Origin: Oscillospiraceae bacterium
GTDB lineage: Bacteria > Bacillota > Clostridia > Christensenellales > QALW01
Assembly: GCA_022009755.1 (NCBI GenBank)
Contig: CP091722.1
Span: 1,496,001-1,560,000 of the forward strand
Direction of reading: 5' to 3'
Length of the DNA: 64,000 nt
Shown: positions 9,517 through 18,198 of the stretch, one piece after another
How positions within the stretch are numbered: the stretch's first letter is position 1
How the letters are laid out: every line of letters begins with the position of its first letter
Program-made: the position numbers and the translations under genes
Notes under the pieces: model-generated
What the model saw: only the letters and a program-made list of their open reading frames with translations
Told to the model about the DNA's origin: nothing
Database searches by the model: none

Positions 9517-10971
9517 TCAGTATTCCTTACGCGCTATGTTATGCACAAGGGGCACAAGCAATACCAGCGCCCCCGCTATCCACGCTCCGGGGTCCGCAAG
9601 GCACAGCGCGCAAAACGCCCCCAGTGATGCCGAAGAATCTATCGCCGCGCCGTTTACTGCGGCCGGCAAAAACGCGCATATCACAACGCGGGCTATCAGC
9701 TCCGCTATTCCCGCACCCAGCACAAAGCCCGCTCTGCCCACGCCCTGCACCGCGCTGCGTATCACTATAAGAAAGCCCAAAATGCAGTACAGGCCGAAAT
9801 CTATATACACATAGGCGTTTCCGAAGGCAATCGATGCCTGCGACACCTTCTCGCTGCTCATAAAAATATACTGATACGCACCGTCTATCGAAAGCAGCAG
9901 CCCGCAGACAAGGCAGGCGGCGTATATTATCATCATAATAATAAGAGATTGCAGCGTGCCCCGGCGTATGTTTTCATAATCCCCCTTGCCGTAGTTCTGC
10001 GCGTTGAAGCCCAGCATTGCCGCGCCCAGCCCGTTAAAGAAGGACATAAGAAAGTTTATCAGCTTGCTGGCGGCGCCGAAGCCGTTCTGCGCCGGAGTAC
10101 CCGCCGCCATGATTCCCGACGGCTCCAGGTCAAACAGCACAACTCCCCCCTGCATTACGATTATGCCCACTGCCAGAATGGAAAACTGAAGCCCCAGCGG
10201 TATCCCCTGCTTAAGGTGCGCCGTCAGCACGCGCAGACCGCTGCGGAAATTCTCCCTGGACAGGCGCATCTCCCGGTATTTGGCAAAGGTATAGGCAAAG
10301 CACCCCGCCACGCTCAGCGCCTGAGTAAGCACCGTTGCAGCCGCTGCTCCCGCAGGCCCCATCCCGAACACCGTAAGAAACAGTATATCAAGCCCCACAT
10401 TCAGCGCGGTGGAGATCACAAGAAACACAAGCGGCGTTACGGAATCGCCGTATGCCCGCAGTATTCCGCATATAAAATTAAAGCCCATCTGCATTATAAT
10501 GCCCAGAAATATTATAAAGCAGTAGGTATATGCCGCGTCATACACCTCTTTGTTGGCCTGCGTAACATTTATTATCCCCAGCATCCACGGCAGCACCGCT
10601 ACGGATATAACGGTAAGCAGCAGCGATATTATCACCGAAAGATATATCTGCGCCGCAAGGGACTGCCGCACCCCCTTTGCATCCCCGCGCCCCACGCACC
10701 CCGCCGTTATAACGCTGAAGCCCGCAGTGCAGCCAAAGGCAAACTGCAAAAAAATAAAGGTAAGCGGAAAAGTATCGTTTACCCCCGCCACCTGCTGTGC
10801 GCTCAGCACCTGCCCGCATATTATCGCATCGGTAAGCACATATACCTGCTGCAAAAAATACGAAAGCATTATGGGCGCGCCGTAGCGCAGTATCACCCGC
10901 CACGGCTTGCCCGAGGTCAGATCCACCGGGCGCATCATATTGCGTAAAAATGAAGCAATGCCTGTTTTCAT
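9517..10971 (-). CDS. MATE family exporter, coupled to ribU
   Basis: 484-aa multidrug/toxin extrusion family transporter, Na+- or H+-driven, with twelve membrane segments in two halves (N-half opening GKPWRVILRYGAPIMLSYFLQQVYVLTDAI). Its ATG (10971-10969) overlaps the TGA of ribU by ATGA, so it is translationally coupled to the riboflavin importer and lies in the same transcript, under the FMN riboswitch. That context suggests, but does not prove, a flavin-related substrate (excess flavin, flavin analogue or breakdown product). The reading frame is intact and of standard length. Confidence 0.88.
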   Translation of the reverse strand: MKTGIASFLRNMMRPVDLTSGKPWRVILRYGAPIMLSYFLQQVYVLTDAIICGQVLSAQQVAGVNDTFPLTFIFLQFAFGCTAGFSVITAGCVGRGDAKGVRQSLAAQIYLSVIISLLLTVISVAVLPWMLGIINVTQANKEVYDAAYTYCFIIFLGIIMQMGFNFICGILRAYGDSVTPLVFLVISTALNVGLDILFLTVFGMGPAGAAAATVLTQALSVAGCFAYTFAKYREMRLSRENFRSGLRVLTAHLKQGIPLGLQFSILAVGIIVMQGGVVLFDLEPSGIMAAGTPAQNGFGAASKLINFLMSFFNGLGAAMLGFNAQNYGKGDYENIRRGTLQSLIIMMIIYAACLVCGLLLSIDGAYQYIFMSSEKVSQASIAFGNAYVYIDFGLYCILGFLIVIRSAVQGVGRAGFVLGAGIAELIARVVICAFLPAAVNGAAIDSSASLGAFCALCLADPGAWIAGALVLLVPLVHNIARKEY

Positions 10972-11789
10972 GTGTCTTTCGGTTCTCCCGATTCCCTGCT
11001 TTGTTTATATTCTTTGTTTCCGTCGTTTTCCGCCGCCCCGTTTTCGGGCTTTTTATGCTCTTTTTTCCTGCCGTGCAGAAGGGGCGACAGCCGCTTGTAT
11101 ATCAAAAAGGTGATTATAACGCTTATGAGCTCCTTGCAGAAGGTAAAGGGGGTATTGAAGCGCAGTATCGCATCCGTCAGGTCCCTTACGCTGGGATCTA
11201 TCGCCCGATACATGCTGAGTATTACCTCCGGGCTCATTATTTTTTCGTATATGGGATATACAATAAAGCAGTTTGAAAGTATGCTCAGCCCCGCCGCCGC
11301 TGCCGCGCCCAGCAGCGCGCTCCACAGCGCGCTTGCACGGTCATGACGGTATTTATATACAATGCCCGCCGGCAGCACGAACGCCGCGCTTATTATAAAA
11401 TTCGAAAGCTCGCCCACTCCGCCCGTCATGGAGCCCAGCAGGCTCACAAGGTTTTTCACAAGGCATACCGTCACTCCGCTCAGCGGCCCCATGGAGTAGG
11501 CGGCAAGCAGCGCCGGAAGATCGGAAAAATCCAGCGAAATAAACGAAGGCATAAAGGGCAGCGTCAGCTTGGGGAAATACATAAGTATGGCTCCCAGTGC
11601 CGACAGCACCGCCGTTACCGCCAATCGCCGCAGCTTACCGCCCCCGTCGGTTTTGCATGCGTGCCCGCATTTTGCCCTGCTCCCGTTCCTCCCGCCGCCG
11701 TTTACGCAGACCGCGTCCTTGCAGACCGCGTCTTTGCAGACCGCGTCTTTGCGGTCGGTGTCTTTGCAATTCGTTTCATTGATGTTCAT
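10968..11789 (-). CDS. ribU: ECF transporter S component, riboflavin importer RibU
   Basis: Substrate-binding membrane subunit that works with the shared EcfAAT module (not in this window) to import riboflavin. After an unusual ~55-residue N-terminal extension, the S-component core begins at RRLAVTAVLSALGAILMYFP with about six membrane segments and FISLDFSDLPALLAAYSMGP, a typical RibU segment. The extension is Cys/Lys/Asp-rich and made of three KDAVC repeats plus a degenerate fourth unit; a start inside or after it is possible but I see no better-placed site. The upstream FMN riboswitch fixes the substrate assignment. Confidence 0.9.
   Translation of the reverse strand: MNINETNCKDTDRKDAVCKDAVCKDAVCVNGGGRNGSRAKCGHACKTDGGGKLRRLAVTAVLSALGAILMYFPKLTLPFMPSFISLDFSDLPALLAAYSMGPLSGVTVCLVKNLVSLLGSMTGGVGELSNFIISAAFVLPAGIVYKYRHDRASALWSALLGAAAAAGLSILSNCFIVYPIYEKIMSPEVILSMYRAIDPSVRDLTDAILRFNTPFTFCKELISVIITFLIYKRLSPLLHGRKKEHKKPENGAAENDGNKEYKQSRESGEPKDT
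11706..11765 (-). repeat. 15-bp tandem repeat inside ribU 5' end
   Basis: Three near-identical 15-bp units (GCAGACCGCGTCTTT on the + strand, at 11706, 11721 and 11736) and a diverged fourth at 11751. They encode KDAVC repeats in the RibU N-terminal extension. The unit is a multiple of three, so copy-number change would keep the frame. Confidence 0.9.
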
Positions 11790-11857
11790 ATCGGCCTCTT
11801 GTAAAGATATGTTTTGGACTTAAAAAACCCGGCATGAAAATATGCAGGGTTCTTTAA

Positions 11858-11978
11858 CATATCCTCTCTCATCCGGACTTTACCGTCGGCATCGGAATTT
11901 CACCGATTCGGCGCTTTGATAAAGCGTTAGTGGGCTGTACCACCGGTAGGGAATTTCACCCGACCCTGAAGAATCCTT
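11858..11978 (-). ncRNA. FMN riboswitch (RFN element) upstream of ribU-MATE
   Basis: Read on the minus strand it opens with AGGATTCTTCAGGGTCGGGT, then GGTGAAATTCCC, CCGGTGGTACAGCCC, GAATCGGTGAAATTCCGATG, and closes with CCGACGGTAAAGTCCGGATG and GAGAGGAT: the conserved six-helix RFN core in full order. It lies about 70 bases upstream of ribU. High FMN should switch off the ribU-MATE operon; I do not see a strong terminator hairpin after it, so control may be translational or by a weak hairpin near 11820-11850. Confidence 0.97.
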
Positions 11979-11998
11979 ATTAACTTATCTTCCGGCAA

Positions 11999-12027
11999 AT
12001 TATATTCCGCTTTTTTGTTTTTGTCAA
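11999..12027 (-). promoter_or_regulatory. Consensus promoter of the ribU operon
   Basis: On the minus strand TTGACA (12027-12022), a 17-base spacer and TATAAT (12004-11999). The transcript would start about 15 bases before the RFN element. Confidence 0.85.
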
Positions 12028-12146
12028 AGAAATGCTCCCGATTTTTGCTAATATTCCGCGAACTTTTTTTACGGTGCACGCCGCCTTACCTTCCAAACCG
12101 GCTTTTTTTGCCGCCGATTTATGCAGAAAAAAACCAAAAAACGGTA

Positions 12147-12175
12147 TTGAATGCCCTGCCCCTCTGTGATATACT
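12147..12175 (+). promoter_or_regulatory. Promoter of the 74-aa protein gene
   Basis: TTGAAT (12147-12152), 17-base spacer, TATACT (12170-12175), about 40 bases before the ATG at 12217. Confidence 0.65.
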
Positions 12176-12216
12176 TAACTGTAACGGCATCTGCCGAAAA
12201 AAACAGGAGGAATGTT

Positions 12217-12441
12217 ATGAAGCGAAAAGGCAAAAAAAGCGAGCTGTTCCTTGATTGCGGCAGCGGCGATATTCTCTATTCCCTCGATGACAAAACCGTA
12301 ACGGACCTTCAGGGCAATTATATGCTTCGCATAGATAAAAACACCGTAATGGATCTTAACTCCGGCGCCTTTCGCACGGTGGTTCCCGCCGAGCCGCGCT
12401 TTGGCTCTGACGATGACGATGACCCTTTCCGAAATAACTAA
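12217..12441 (+). CDS. Small hypothetical protein, 74 aa
   Basis: Not assigned to a family. Basic N-terminus (MKRKGKKSELF), a central stretch with two similar beta-like repeats (DDKTVTDLQGNYMLRI and DKNTVMDLNSGAFRTV), and a very acidic tail (GSDDDDDPFRNN). No signal peptide or membrane segment, so probably cytoplasmic. Start ATG 12217 is chosen because it follows ACAGGAGG by 5 bases; the longer upstream frame lacks such a site. Own promoter just upstream. Confidence 0.7.
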   Translation: MKRKGKKSELFLDCGSGDILYSLDDKTVTDLQGNYMLRIDKNTVMDLNSGAFRTVVPAEPRFGSDDDDDPFRNN

Positions 12442-12548
12442 GCCCCCGCACAGGACAGCTGTTGTAATTCGGGAACACCTCTTGATTCAGGGACCTTTTT
12501 CCGTCAAAAACAAACGCAAAAGCTCCCTGTGCAATAACGAAACGGCAG

Positions 12549-13310
12549 GTGATTTTTATTAAAGAACAAATAATCGCACGGCTTGGGGAAATCGAAAAAG
12601 AAAACAATGTCCGAATTCTGCTTGCAGTGGAATCGGGCAGCCGTGCATGGGGCTTTGCCTCGCCCGACAGCGATTACGATGTCCGCTTTATTTATGTGCG
12701 GCCCGAAACCGATTATCTCCGGCTGGAGAAAAAGCGCGATGTCATCGAGCTTCCCGTAAACGATGTGCTGGATATAAACGGCTGGGATCTTCAAAAAACC
12801 CTTCGTTTGCTGTACCGCTCAAACCCCACGCTCTTTGAATGGTTTTCCTCTCCCATCGTCTACACGGAAACACCGTTTGCCGGGCAGTTCCGCACTCTTA
12901 TGACCGAATATTTCTCGCGGAAAAAAAGCCTGTACCACTATCTCAGCATGGCGGAGGGAAACCTGCGGAAATATCTCGCCGGCGATACCGTGCGAGCAAA
13001 AAAATATTTTTATGTACTAAGGCCGGTGCTTGCCTGCCGCTGGGTGCTGAACCGGCACACCCCGCCTCCGATGAGGTTTTCCGAGCTTGCCCGGGCGGAG
13101 CTGCCCGCCGAGCTTGCAGGGCAGGTGCAGCGCCTGCTTGAGCTTAAGATGAATTCCCCCGAAATAAGGGAAATTCCGCGAATTGACGCCCTTAATGACT
13201 TTTTAACCTCCCAAATCGCCGCCGTCAGGGAGGATATCGGTTCCGTAACAGACGAGCGCAGCGGCAGCTGGGAGGAGCTGGACAGGCTGTTTCTGTCCGC
13301 ACTGCGGTAA
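12549..13310 (+). CDS. Nucleotidyltransferase of the YcgL type (COG3541)
   Basis: ~250-aa polymerase-beta-fold nucleotidyltransferase; substrate not established for the family. The motif GSRAWGFASPDSDYDVRFIY holds the GS and DxD pattern, followed by WDLQKTLRLLYRSNPTLFEWFSSPI and LSMAEGNLRKYLAG, all characteristic. The start is unusual: no ATG is present. GTG 12549 abuts its own purine-rich stretch, whereas ATT 12558 lies 7 bases after AGGTG and gives the N-terminus IKEQII expected for the family. The end is followed at once by a strong terminator. Confidence 0.82.
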   Translation: MIFIKEQIIARLGEIEKENNVRILLAVESGSRAWGFASPDSDYDVRFIYVRPETDYLRLEKKRDVIELPVNDVLDINGWDLQKTLRLLYRSNPTLFEWFSSPIVYTETPFAGQFRTLMTEYFSRKKSLYHYLSMAEGNLRKYLAGDTVRAKKYFYVLRPVLACRWVLNRHTPPPMRFSELARAELPAELAGQVQRLLELKMNSPEIREIPRIDALNDFLTSQIAAVREDIGSVTDERSGSWEELDRLFLSALR

Positions 13311-13312
13311 TT

Positions 13313-13358
13313 AAAAAAAAAAAGTGCGTAAGTCCGAACCGGACTTACGCACTTTTTG
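13313..13358. terminator. Bidirectional intrinsic terminator
   Basis: A-run, then a perfect 16-bp stem (AAAGTGCGTAAGTCCG with its complement) closing a 3-base loop, then a T-run. It serves the convergent nucleotidyltransferase and KorBC genes. Confidence 0.9.
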
Positions 13359-13458
13359 CTGCTCGTTGTGTTTATTATAGCATAAAAAACATATTTTTTC
13401 AAGCCGTTTTTTCTTCGGGGCGGCCGTGCAAGCCGCGCCCTCAGCCTTTCTCTCCGGC

Positions 13459-14737
13459 TTATTTGCTTATAAGCTCCTCGCCCGTTTCCAGCGCCTGACG
13501 GTTTACGCCCATAAGATGCTGCTTGTTTTTAAGGGTGTAGGAAAGGCTGGTCATAACATCGTCAATGCTCACAGCCCCCGTAGCCGCTATAAAAGCGCCC
13601 AGCATAACATTTCCCGCCACCTTTGAATTGCCCAGCTTTGCGGCAATTTCATTGCAGGGAATATAATACGCCTTTACATCGCTGCGGCTCACCTTTATGT
13701 CTATCAGCGAGGAATTTACAAATATCATTCCGCCCGGCACGACATTTTTTTCAAATTTCTCAAGCGACGGCCGGTTCATTGCCATAAGGCAGCTGGCATC
13801 GGTCACTATGGGCGCCACCACCGGCTCGTCCGATATAATAACCGAGCAATTGGCGCTGCCTCCGCGCATTTCCGGCCCGTAGCTGGGCAGCCAGGAAACC
13901 TCTTTGTTCTCCAGCAGCCCCGCGCGCACAAGCAGCTGTCCCATGGAAAGCACGCCCTGTCCGCCGAAGCCCGCAATTATCAGTTCATGCGTCATTTCCT
14001 GCGCCCCCTTGTCCTTGTATACTCCCAGCGGATAGTACGGTATCATTTTTTCCCTCACCCACTCAAGAGCCTCGTTGGGCGCCATGCCCCAGTTCGTGGG
14101 GCAGGAGGAAAGCACCTCCACCAGTGTAAAGCCCTTGCCCTCAAGCTGATATTCAAAGGCCTTCTTTATGCACTTTTTGGCGTTTATCACATTTTTCACG
14201 CAGTCCACCGACACACGCGCAATATAATATGCGCCGTCCAGCGTGGAAAGCATCTCGCACACCTTTACCGGGTATCCGCAATGGTTCACATCCCGTCCGT
14301 AGGGCGAGGTGGTGGTAACCTGTCCCGGCAGCGTGGTGGGGGCCATCTGTCCGCCCGTCATGCCGTAAATGGCGTTGTTTACAAATATGGTGGTAAACTT
14401 TTCGCCGCGCGTGCAGGCATGAACTATTTCCGCCGTGCCTATGGAGGCAAGGTCGCCGTCGCCCTGATAGGTAAACACGCAGCGGTCAGGCAGCGACCGC
14501 TTTATGCCCGTAGCCACGCTGGGCGCGCGTCCGTGCGAAGCCTCGTGCATGTCGCAGTTGAAATAATTATATGCAAACACCGCGCAGCCCACCGGCGCAA
14601 CGCCTATCGTCCTGTCCTCCACGCCCAATTCCTCTATAACCTCGGCAACAAGGCGGTGAATTATACCGTGAGTGCAGCCGGGGCAGTAGTGCAGCGGAGC
14701 ATCCGTAAGCATTTGTTTTACTGAATACCACAGCCAT
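13459..14737 (-). CDS. 2-oxoacid:ferredoxin oxidoreductase, beta and gamma subunits in one frame; frameshift near 14713
   Basis: TPP-binding beta subunit followed by the gamma subunit of a KorABCD/VorABCD-type enzyme that oxidatively decarboxylates a 2-oxoacid to its acyl-CoA, reducing ferredoxin. Beta: HYCPGCTHGIIHR, the TPP motif TYQGDGDLASIGTAE and NNAIYGMTGGQMAPTT. Gamma begins at MTHELIIAGFGGQGVLSMGQ (about residue 243). The true start is ATG 14737 (MAVVFSKT) after AAAGGAGGTAAGG; a two-base loss in the run at 14712-14714 puts it out of frame with MLTDAPLHYCPG. The beta-gamma junction may also be an artefact: one G fewer in the GGGGG run gives a stop overlapping the gamma ATG. Confidence 0.85.
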
Positions 14738-15795
14738 CAGTCCTTACCTCCTTTGAGCGTCTTTTCGGCAGCCTCCATTATCTCGCGCCAGGAGGGCACC
14801 ATGCCGCCCACGCGTCCGTAGAAATCCACCGGCACCCTGCCGTTTACGGCCAGGCGTACATCCTCCACCATCTGGCCGCAGCTCATCTCTACGGTAAGCA
14901 TGCATTTTGCATGTCCGCAGGCCTTGGCAAAGTATTCGCTCGGGAAGGGCCACAGCGTTATGGGGCGCAGCAAACCGGCCTTTATGCCGCGGGCGCGCAG
15001 CTCCTTTATGGATTTTTTTGCAATGCGCGCCGTTGTGCCGTAGGCGGCGATTATAATATCGGCGTCCTCCGTCATATACTCCTCGCAGCGCGTTTCGTTT
15101 GCCGCTATTGTCTCATACTTGCGTTGGAGCCGCAGGTTCACCTGCTCCAGCTCCGCCGGGTCGATATACAGGGAGTTGATTATCCTCCTGCCCTGTCCGA
15201 AGCGGCCGGTAGCCGCCCACGGCTTTTCCGCAAACTCGGTCTTTTCCGGCGGCATTACCACCGGCTCCATCATCTGCCCTATCATGCCGTCGCCCAGTAT
15301 CAGCACCGGGTTTCTGTATTTGTCCGCAAGGTCAAAGGCCTGATAGGTAAAATCCACCGCCTCCTGAACGGAATCCGGCGCCAGCACCAAAAGACGGTAA
15401 TCGCCGTGTCCGCCGCCCTTTGTGCACTGGAAATAATCGCTCTGCGCCGGCTGTATTCCGCCAAGACCGGGGCCGCCGCGCACAATGTTTACAATAACGC
15501 AGGGCAGCTCTGCACAGGCAATGTAGGATATGCCCTCCTGCTTAAGAGAAATTCCCGGGCTTGAGGAGCTCGTCATCACCCTTGCTCCGCTTCCCGCGGC
15601 TCCGTATACCATATTGATCGCGGAAACCTCGCTCTCGGCCTGCAAAAAGCAGCCGCCCACCTGGGGCATGCGCCGGCTCATGTATTCCGGAATCTGGTTC
15701 TGCGGCGTTATCGGATAGCCGAAAAACTGCCGGCAGCCGGCAAGAACCGCCGCCTCGGCAATGGCCTCCGCGCCTTTCATTAAATGCTTTTCCAT
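14737..15795 (-). CDS. vorB: 2-oxoacid:ferredoxin oxidoreductase alpha subunit (VorB/KorA)
   Basis: 352-aa pyrimidine-binding alpha subunit. The opening MEKHLMKGAEAIAEAAVLAGC with FFGYPITPQNQIPEY, the segment MTSSSSPGISLKQEGISY and the C-terminal transketolase-like part (IIAAYGTTARIAKKSI) are intact. Similar proteins are usually annotated 3-methyl-2-oxobutanoate dehydrogenase VorB; 2-oxoglutarate specificity cannot be excluded from sequence. Start ATG 15795 follows GGAGAGGTAGT; the stop TGA overlaps the beta start by one base (TGATG), showing operon coupling. Confidence 0.9.
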   Translation of the reverse strand: MEKHLMKGAEAIAEAAVLAGCRQFFGYPITPQNQIPEYMSRRMPQVGGCFLQAESEVSAINMVYGAAGSGARVMTSSSSPGISLKQEGISYIACAELPCVIVNIVRGGPGLGGIQPAQSDYFQCTKGGGHGDYRLLVLAPDSVQEAVDFTYQAFDLADKYRNPVLILGDGMIGQMMEPVVMPPEKTEFAEKPWAATGRFGQGRRIINSLYIDPAELEQVNLRLQRKYETIAANETRCEEYMTEDADIIIAAYGTTARIAKKSIKELRARGIKAGLLRPITLWPFPSEYFAKACGHAKCMLTVEMSCGQMVEDVRLAVNGRVPVDFYGRVGGMVPSWREIMEAAEKTLKGGKD

Positions 15796-15824
15796 ACTAC
15801 CTCTCCTTATTTCCTGTTATACCG

Positions 15825-16028
15825 CTACTTTTCTACCGTAATAACGCAATCGGGGCACATACGCGCACACGATGCACAGCCTATGCAGGCAGCCTCATCG
15901 GTAAGCACCGCGTAATTATATCCCTTGGCGTTAATGGCGTCGGATAATGCAATTATATGCTTGGGGCAAGCCGTCACACATAGCGAGCATCCCTTGCATA
16001 TCTCCTTCAGGAAGGTTACCTTTGCCAA
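15825..16028 (-). CDS. 4Fe-4S ferredoxin-type delta subunit
   Basis: 67-aa protein with two 4Fe-4S motifs, CKGCSLCVTACPK and CIGCASCARMCPD, the electron-carrying delta subunit of the oxidoreductase encoded next. I place the start at TTG 16028, giving the family N-terminus xAKVTFLKEICKGC, 9 bases after GAGGGG; a longer frame starting at an ATG upstream (MRGAIFL) lacks a good site. First gene of the operon ferredoxin-VorB-KorBC. Confidence 0.88.
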   Translation of the reverse strand: MAKVTFLKEICKGCSLCVTACPKHIIALSDAINAKGYNYAVLTDEAACIGCASCARMCPDCVITVEK

Positions 16029-16111
16029 AAAAATCGCCCCTCTCATGGTATAATACCTTATTTCGAATATTATAGGGTCCGCGGCGTTTTTCGTCAAACG
16101 AAAACATATAA

Positions 16112-16153
16112 AAAAGCCTCCGCGCAAAAACGAATCTTTGCACGAAGGCTCCG
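16112..16153 (-). terminator. Intrinsic terminator of rny
   Basis: Minus strand: AGCCTTCGTGCAAAG, loop, TTTTTGCGCGGAGGCT (GU pairs and one mismatch allowed), then TTTTTT. It ends the RNase Y transcript just before the ferredoxin gene. Confidence 0.7.
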
Positions 16154-16189
16154 TCGCCGCCGCTGCGGCAGTATATTTTTTATCGCAAT

Positions 16190-17733
16190 CTATTTTGCAT
16201 ACTCCACGGTGCGGGTTTCCCTCACCACATTCACCTTTATCTGTCCCGGATATACCATCTCGTCCTCTATGCGTTTTGCTATATCCTTGGCCACTATCAC
16301 GGCTCCCTCCTCGGAAACCATGTCCGGCTTATGATTATGCGTATCTCTCTGCCCGCCTGAATGGCGAAGCATTTTTCCACTCCCGGGAACGAATTTGCGA
16401 TCTCTTCGAGTTTCTCAAGGCGTTTAAGATAATTGCTGAGGGTCTCTCTGCGCGCGCCGGGACGGGCTCCCGACACGGCATCGGCCGCCTGTACCAGTAC
16501 GGCTTCCAGGGTCTCCGGCTCCACATCGTTGTGGTGCGCGGCTATGCAGTGGATAACGGCGGGGCTTTCGCGGTATTTCTTTGCAAGCTCCACGCCTATC
16601 TGAATGTGCGTACCCTCCACCTCGTGGTCTACGCTCTTGCCGATATCATGCAGCAGACCGGCACGCTTTGCAATGGTGGCATCCAGTCCCAGCTCTCCCG
16701 CCAGCAGCCCCGCAATGTGAGCCACCTCCAGGGAGTGCTTCAGCACATTCTGACCGTAGCTGGTGCGGTATTTCAGCCGTCCCAGCAGCTTTACAAGCTC
16801 CGGATGCATGTTGTGAATGCCCACATCGAATATGGCGGATTCGCCCGCCTCCTTGATCTGCACATCCACCTCCTTGCGCACCTTTTCCACCATATCCTCA
16901 ATGCGCGCCGGATGAATCCGTCCGTCCACAATAAGCCTTTCAAGGGCAATGCGCGCAATATCTCTGCGTATGGGGTCGAAGCTGGAAAGTATAACCGCCT
17001 CGGGAGTATCGTCTATTATCAGCTCCACGCCGGTCGCCGTCTCCAGCGCCTTTATGTTGCGTCCCTCGCGTCCGATAATGCGGCCCTTCATCTCATCATT
17101 GGGCAGCGGCACCACCGATACCGTGCTCTCCGCCACATGATCCGCGGCGCAGCGCTGTATGGCAAGGGTGATTATGTTGCGTGCCTTCTGCTCACCCTCC
17201 TGCTTTGCCTTCTGCTCTATATCGCGCACCAATACCGCGGCATCCCTGCGCGCATCGTTTTCAATGGCCGCAATAAGCTCGTTTTTGGCCTCCTCGCTTG
17301 TAAGGGAAGCCACGCGTTCCAGCTCCGCCACCCGCTTTTTGGACAGCTCCTCCGCCGCAGTAAGCTGCTCCGTCAGCTCCTTCTCCCTGCGCGCGCAGTT
17401 ATCCTCCCGGGCATCCAGAGCATAGAATTTTTTCTCCAGCTGCTCTTCCCGTGCAATAAATCTTTTCTCGTTTTTAGAAACCTCTGCCCGTCTTTCCTTG
17501 CACTCTCTGTCGCACTCGCTCCTGAGACGATGGATCTCGTCCTTTGCCTCGGATATGCGTTCCTTTGACAGCAGCTCCGCACGGTTTTTTGCTTCTTCCA
17601 CTATCCTTGCAGCGGTTTCCTCAGCGCGTCCTATGCGCTTTTCCGTCGCGTTCTTGCGGTAAAAATACCCGGCCAGAATGCCGATAATAAGGCAAGGCAC
17701 ACCCGCTATGACGGCCCATACGAAATCAGGCAC
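16190..17733 (-). CDS. rny: Ribonuclease Y, frameshifted near 16330
   Basis: Membrane-anchored endoribonuclease that initiates mRNA decay in Firmicutes. Order of domains: N-terminal membrane helix (WAVIAGVPCLIIGILAGYF), a long coiled coil to about residue 200, a KH domain (GRIIGREGRNIKALE), and an HD domain (LLHDIGKSVDHE, with H and D ligands). The last ~50 residues (KPDMVSEEGAVIVAKDIAK to VNVVRETRTVEYAK) are in another frame; ATAAAG to ATAAG at about 16329 explains it. Start is GTG 17733 after GTGAGGTGTTATTC; GTG 17742 is the longer alternative. Confidence 0.92.
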
Positions 17734-18079
17734 GAATAACACCTCACTTTCTCAAAAAATAATTATATAATACCTATGAATTTATTGAATATAATTCTAT
17801 ATAAGCCTTCTAACAATTCATATATACAGTATATTCTTATAGATTATATCCCATCGGCGGTCAAATGTCAATATGCATAAATCAAAAACCCGTACAATGC
17901 CTTCGCAAAACAGGGCGGCAAGACCCCGTTTTGCCGTCCTTTGCGCGCAGCTCTCTGCACAGTTTCGCCCTTTTTCCCCCGTTTTCCGTAATTTTTCGCC
18001 TCACCGCCTCCGCACTCCGTTATGCTTATTAAACCGCCCTCAATGTTCGCTTTGTGCGATAAAAGGTTAATGCCGTGCA
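17734..18079. other. Divergent intergenic region, rny to GH-like gene
   Basis: The left part (17750-17860) is very AT-rich and should hold the rny promoter. An imperfect inverted repeat (AGGGCGGCAA / TTGCCGTCCT) lies near 17920-17945. No gene seen. Confidence 0.4.
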
Positions 18080-18108
18080 TTGAAACGGCGCAGTGCGGAT
18101 ATTATAAT
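18080..18108 (+). promoter_or_regulatory. Promoter of the GH-like gene
   Basis: TTGAAA (18080-18085), 17-base spacer, TATAAT (18103-18108). About 90 bases of leader follow before ACGGAGGA and the ATG at 18199. Confidence 0.8.
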
Positions 18109-18198
18109 ATACCCGATAATCTACTAGACAATATGCTCGAAATGGTCCTTGAACCGACCCCTTTATACGAATGATAATGATACGGAGGATAGCGCAAA

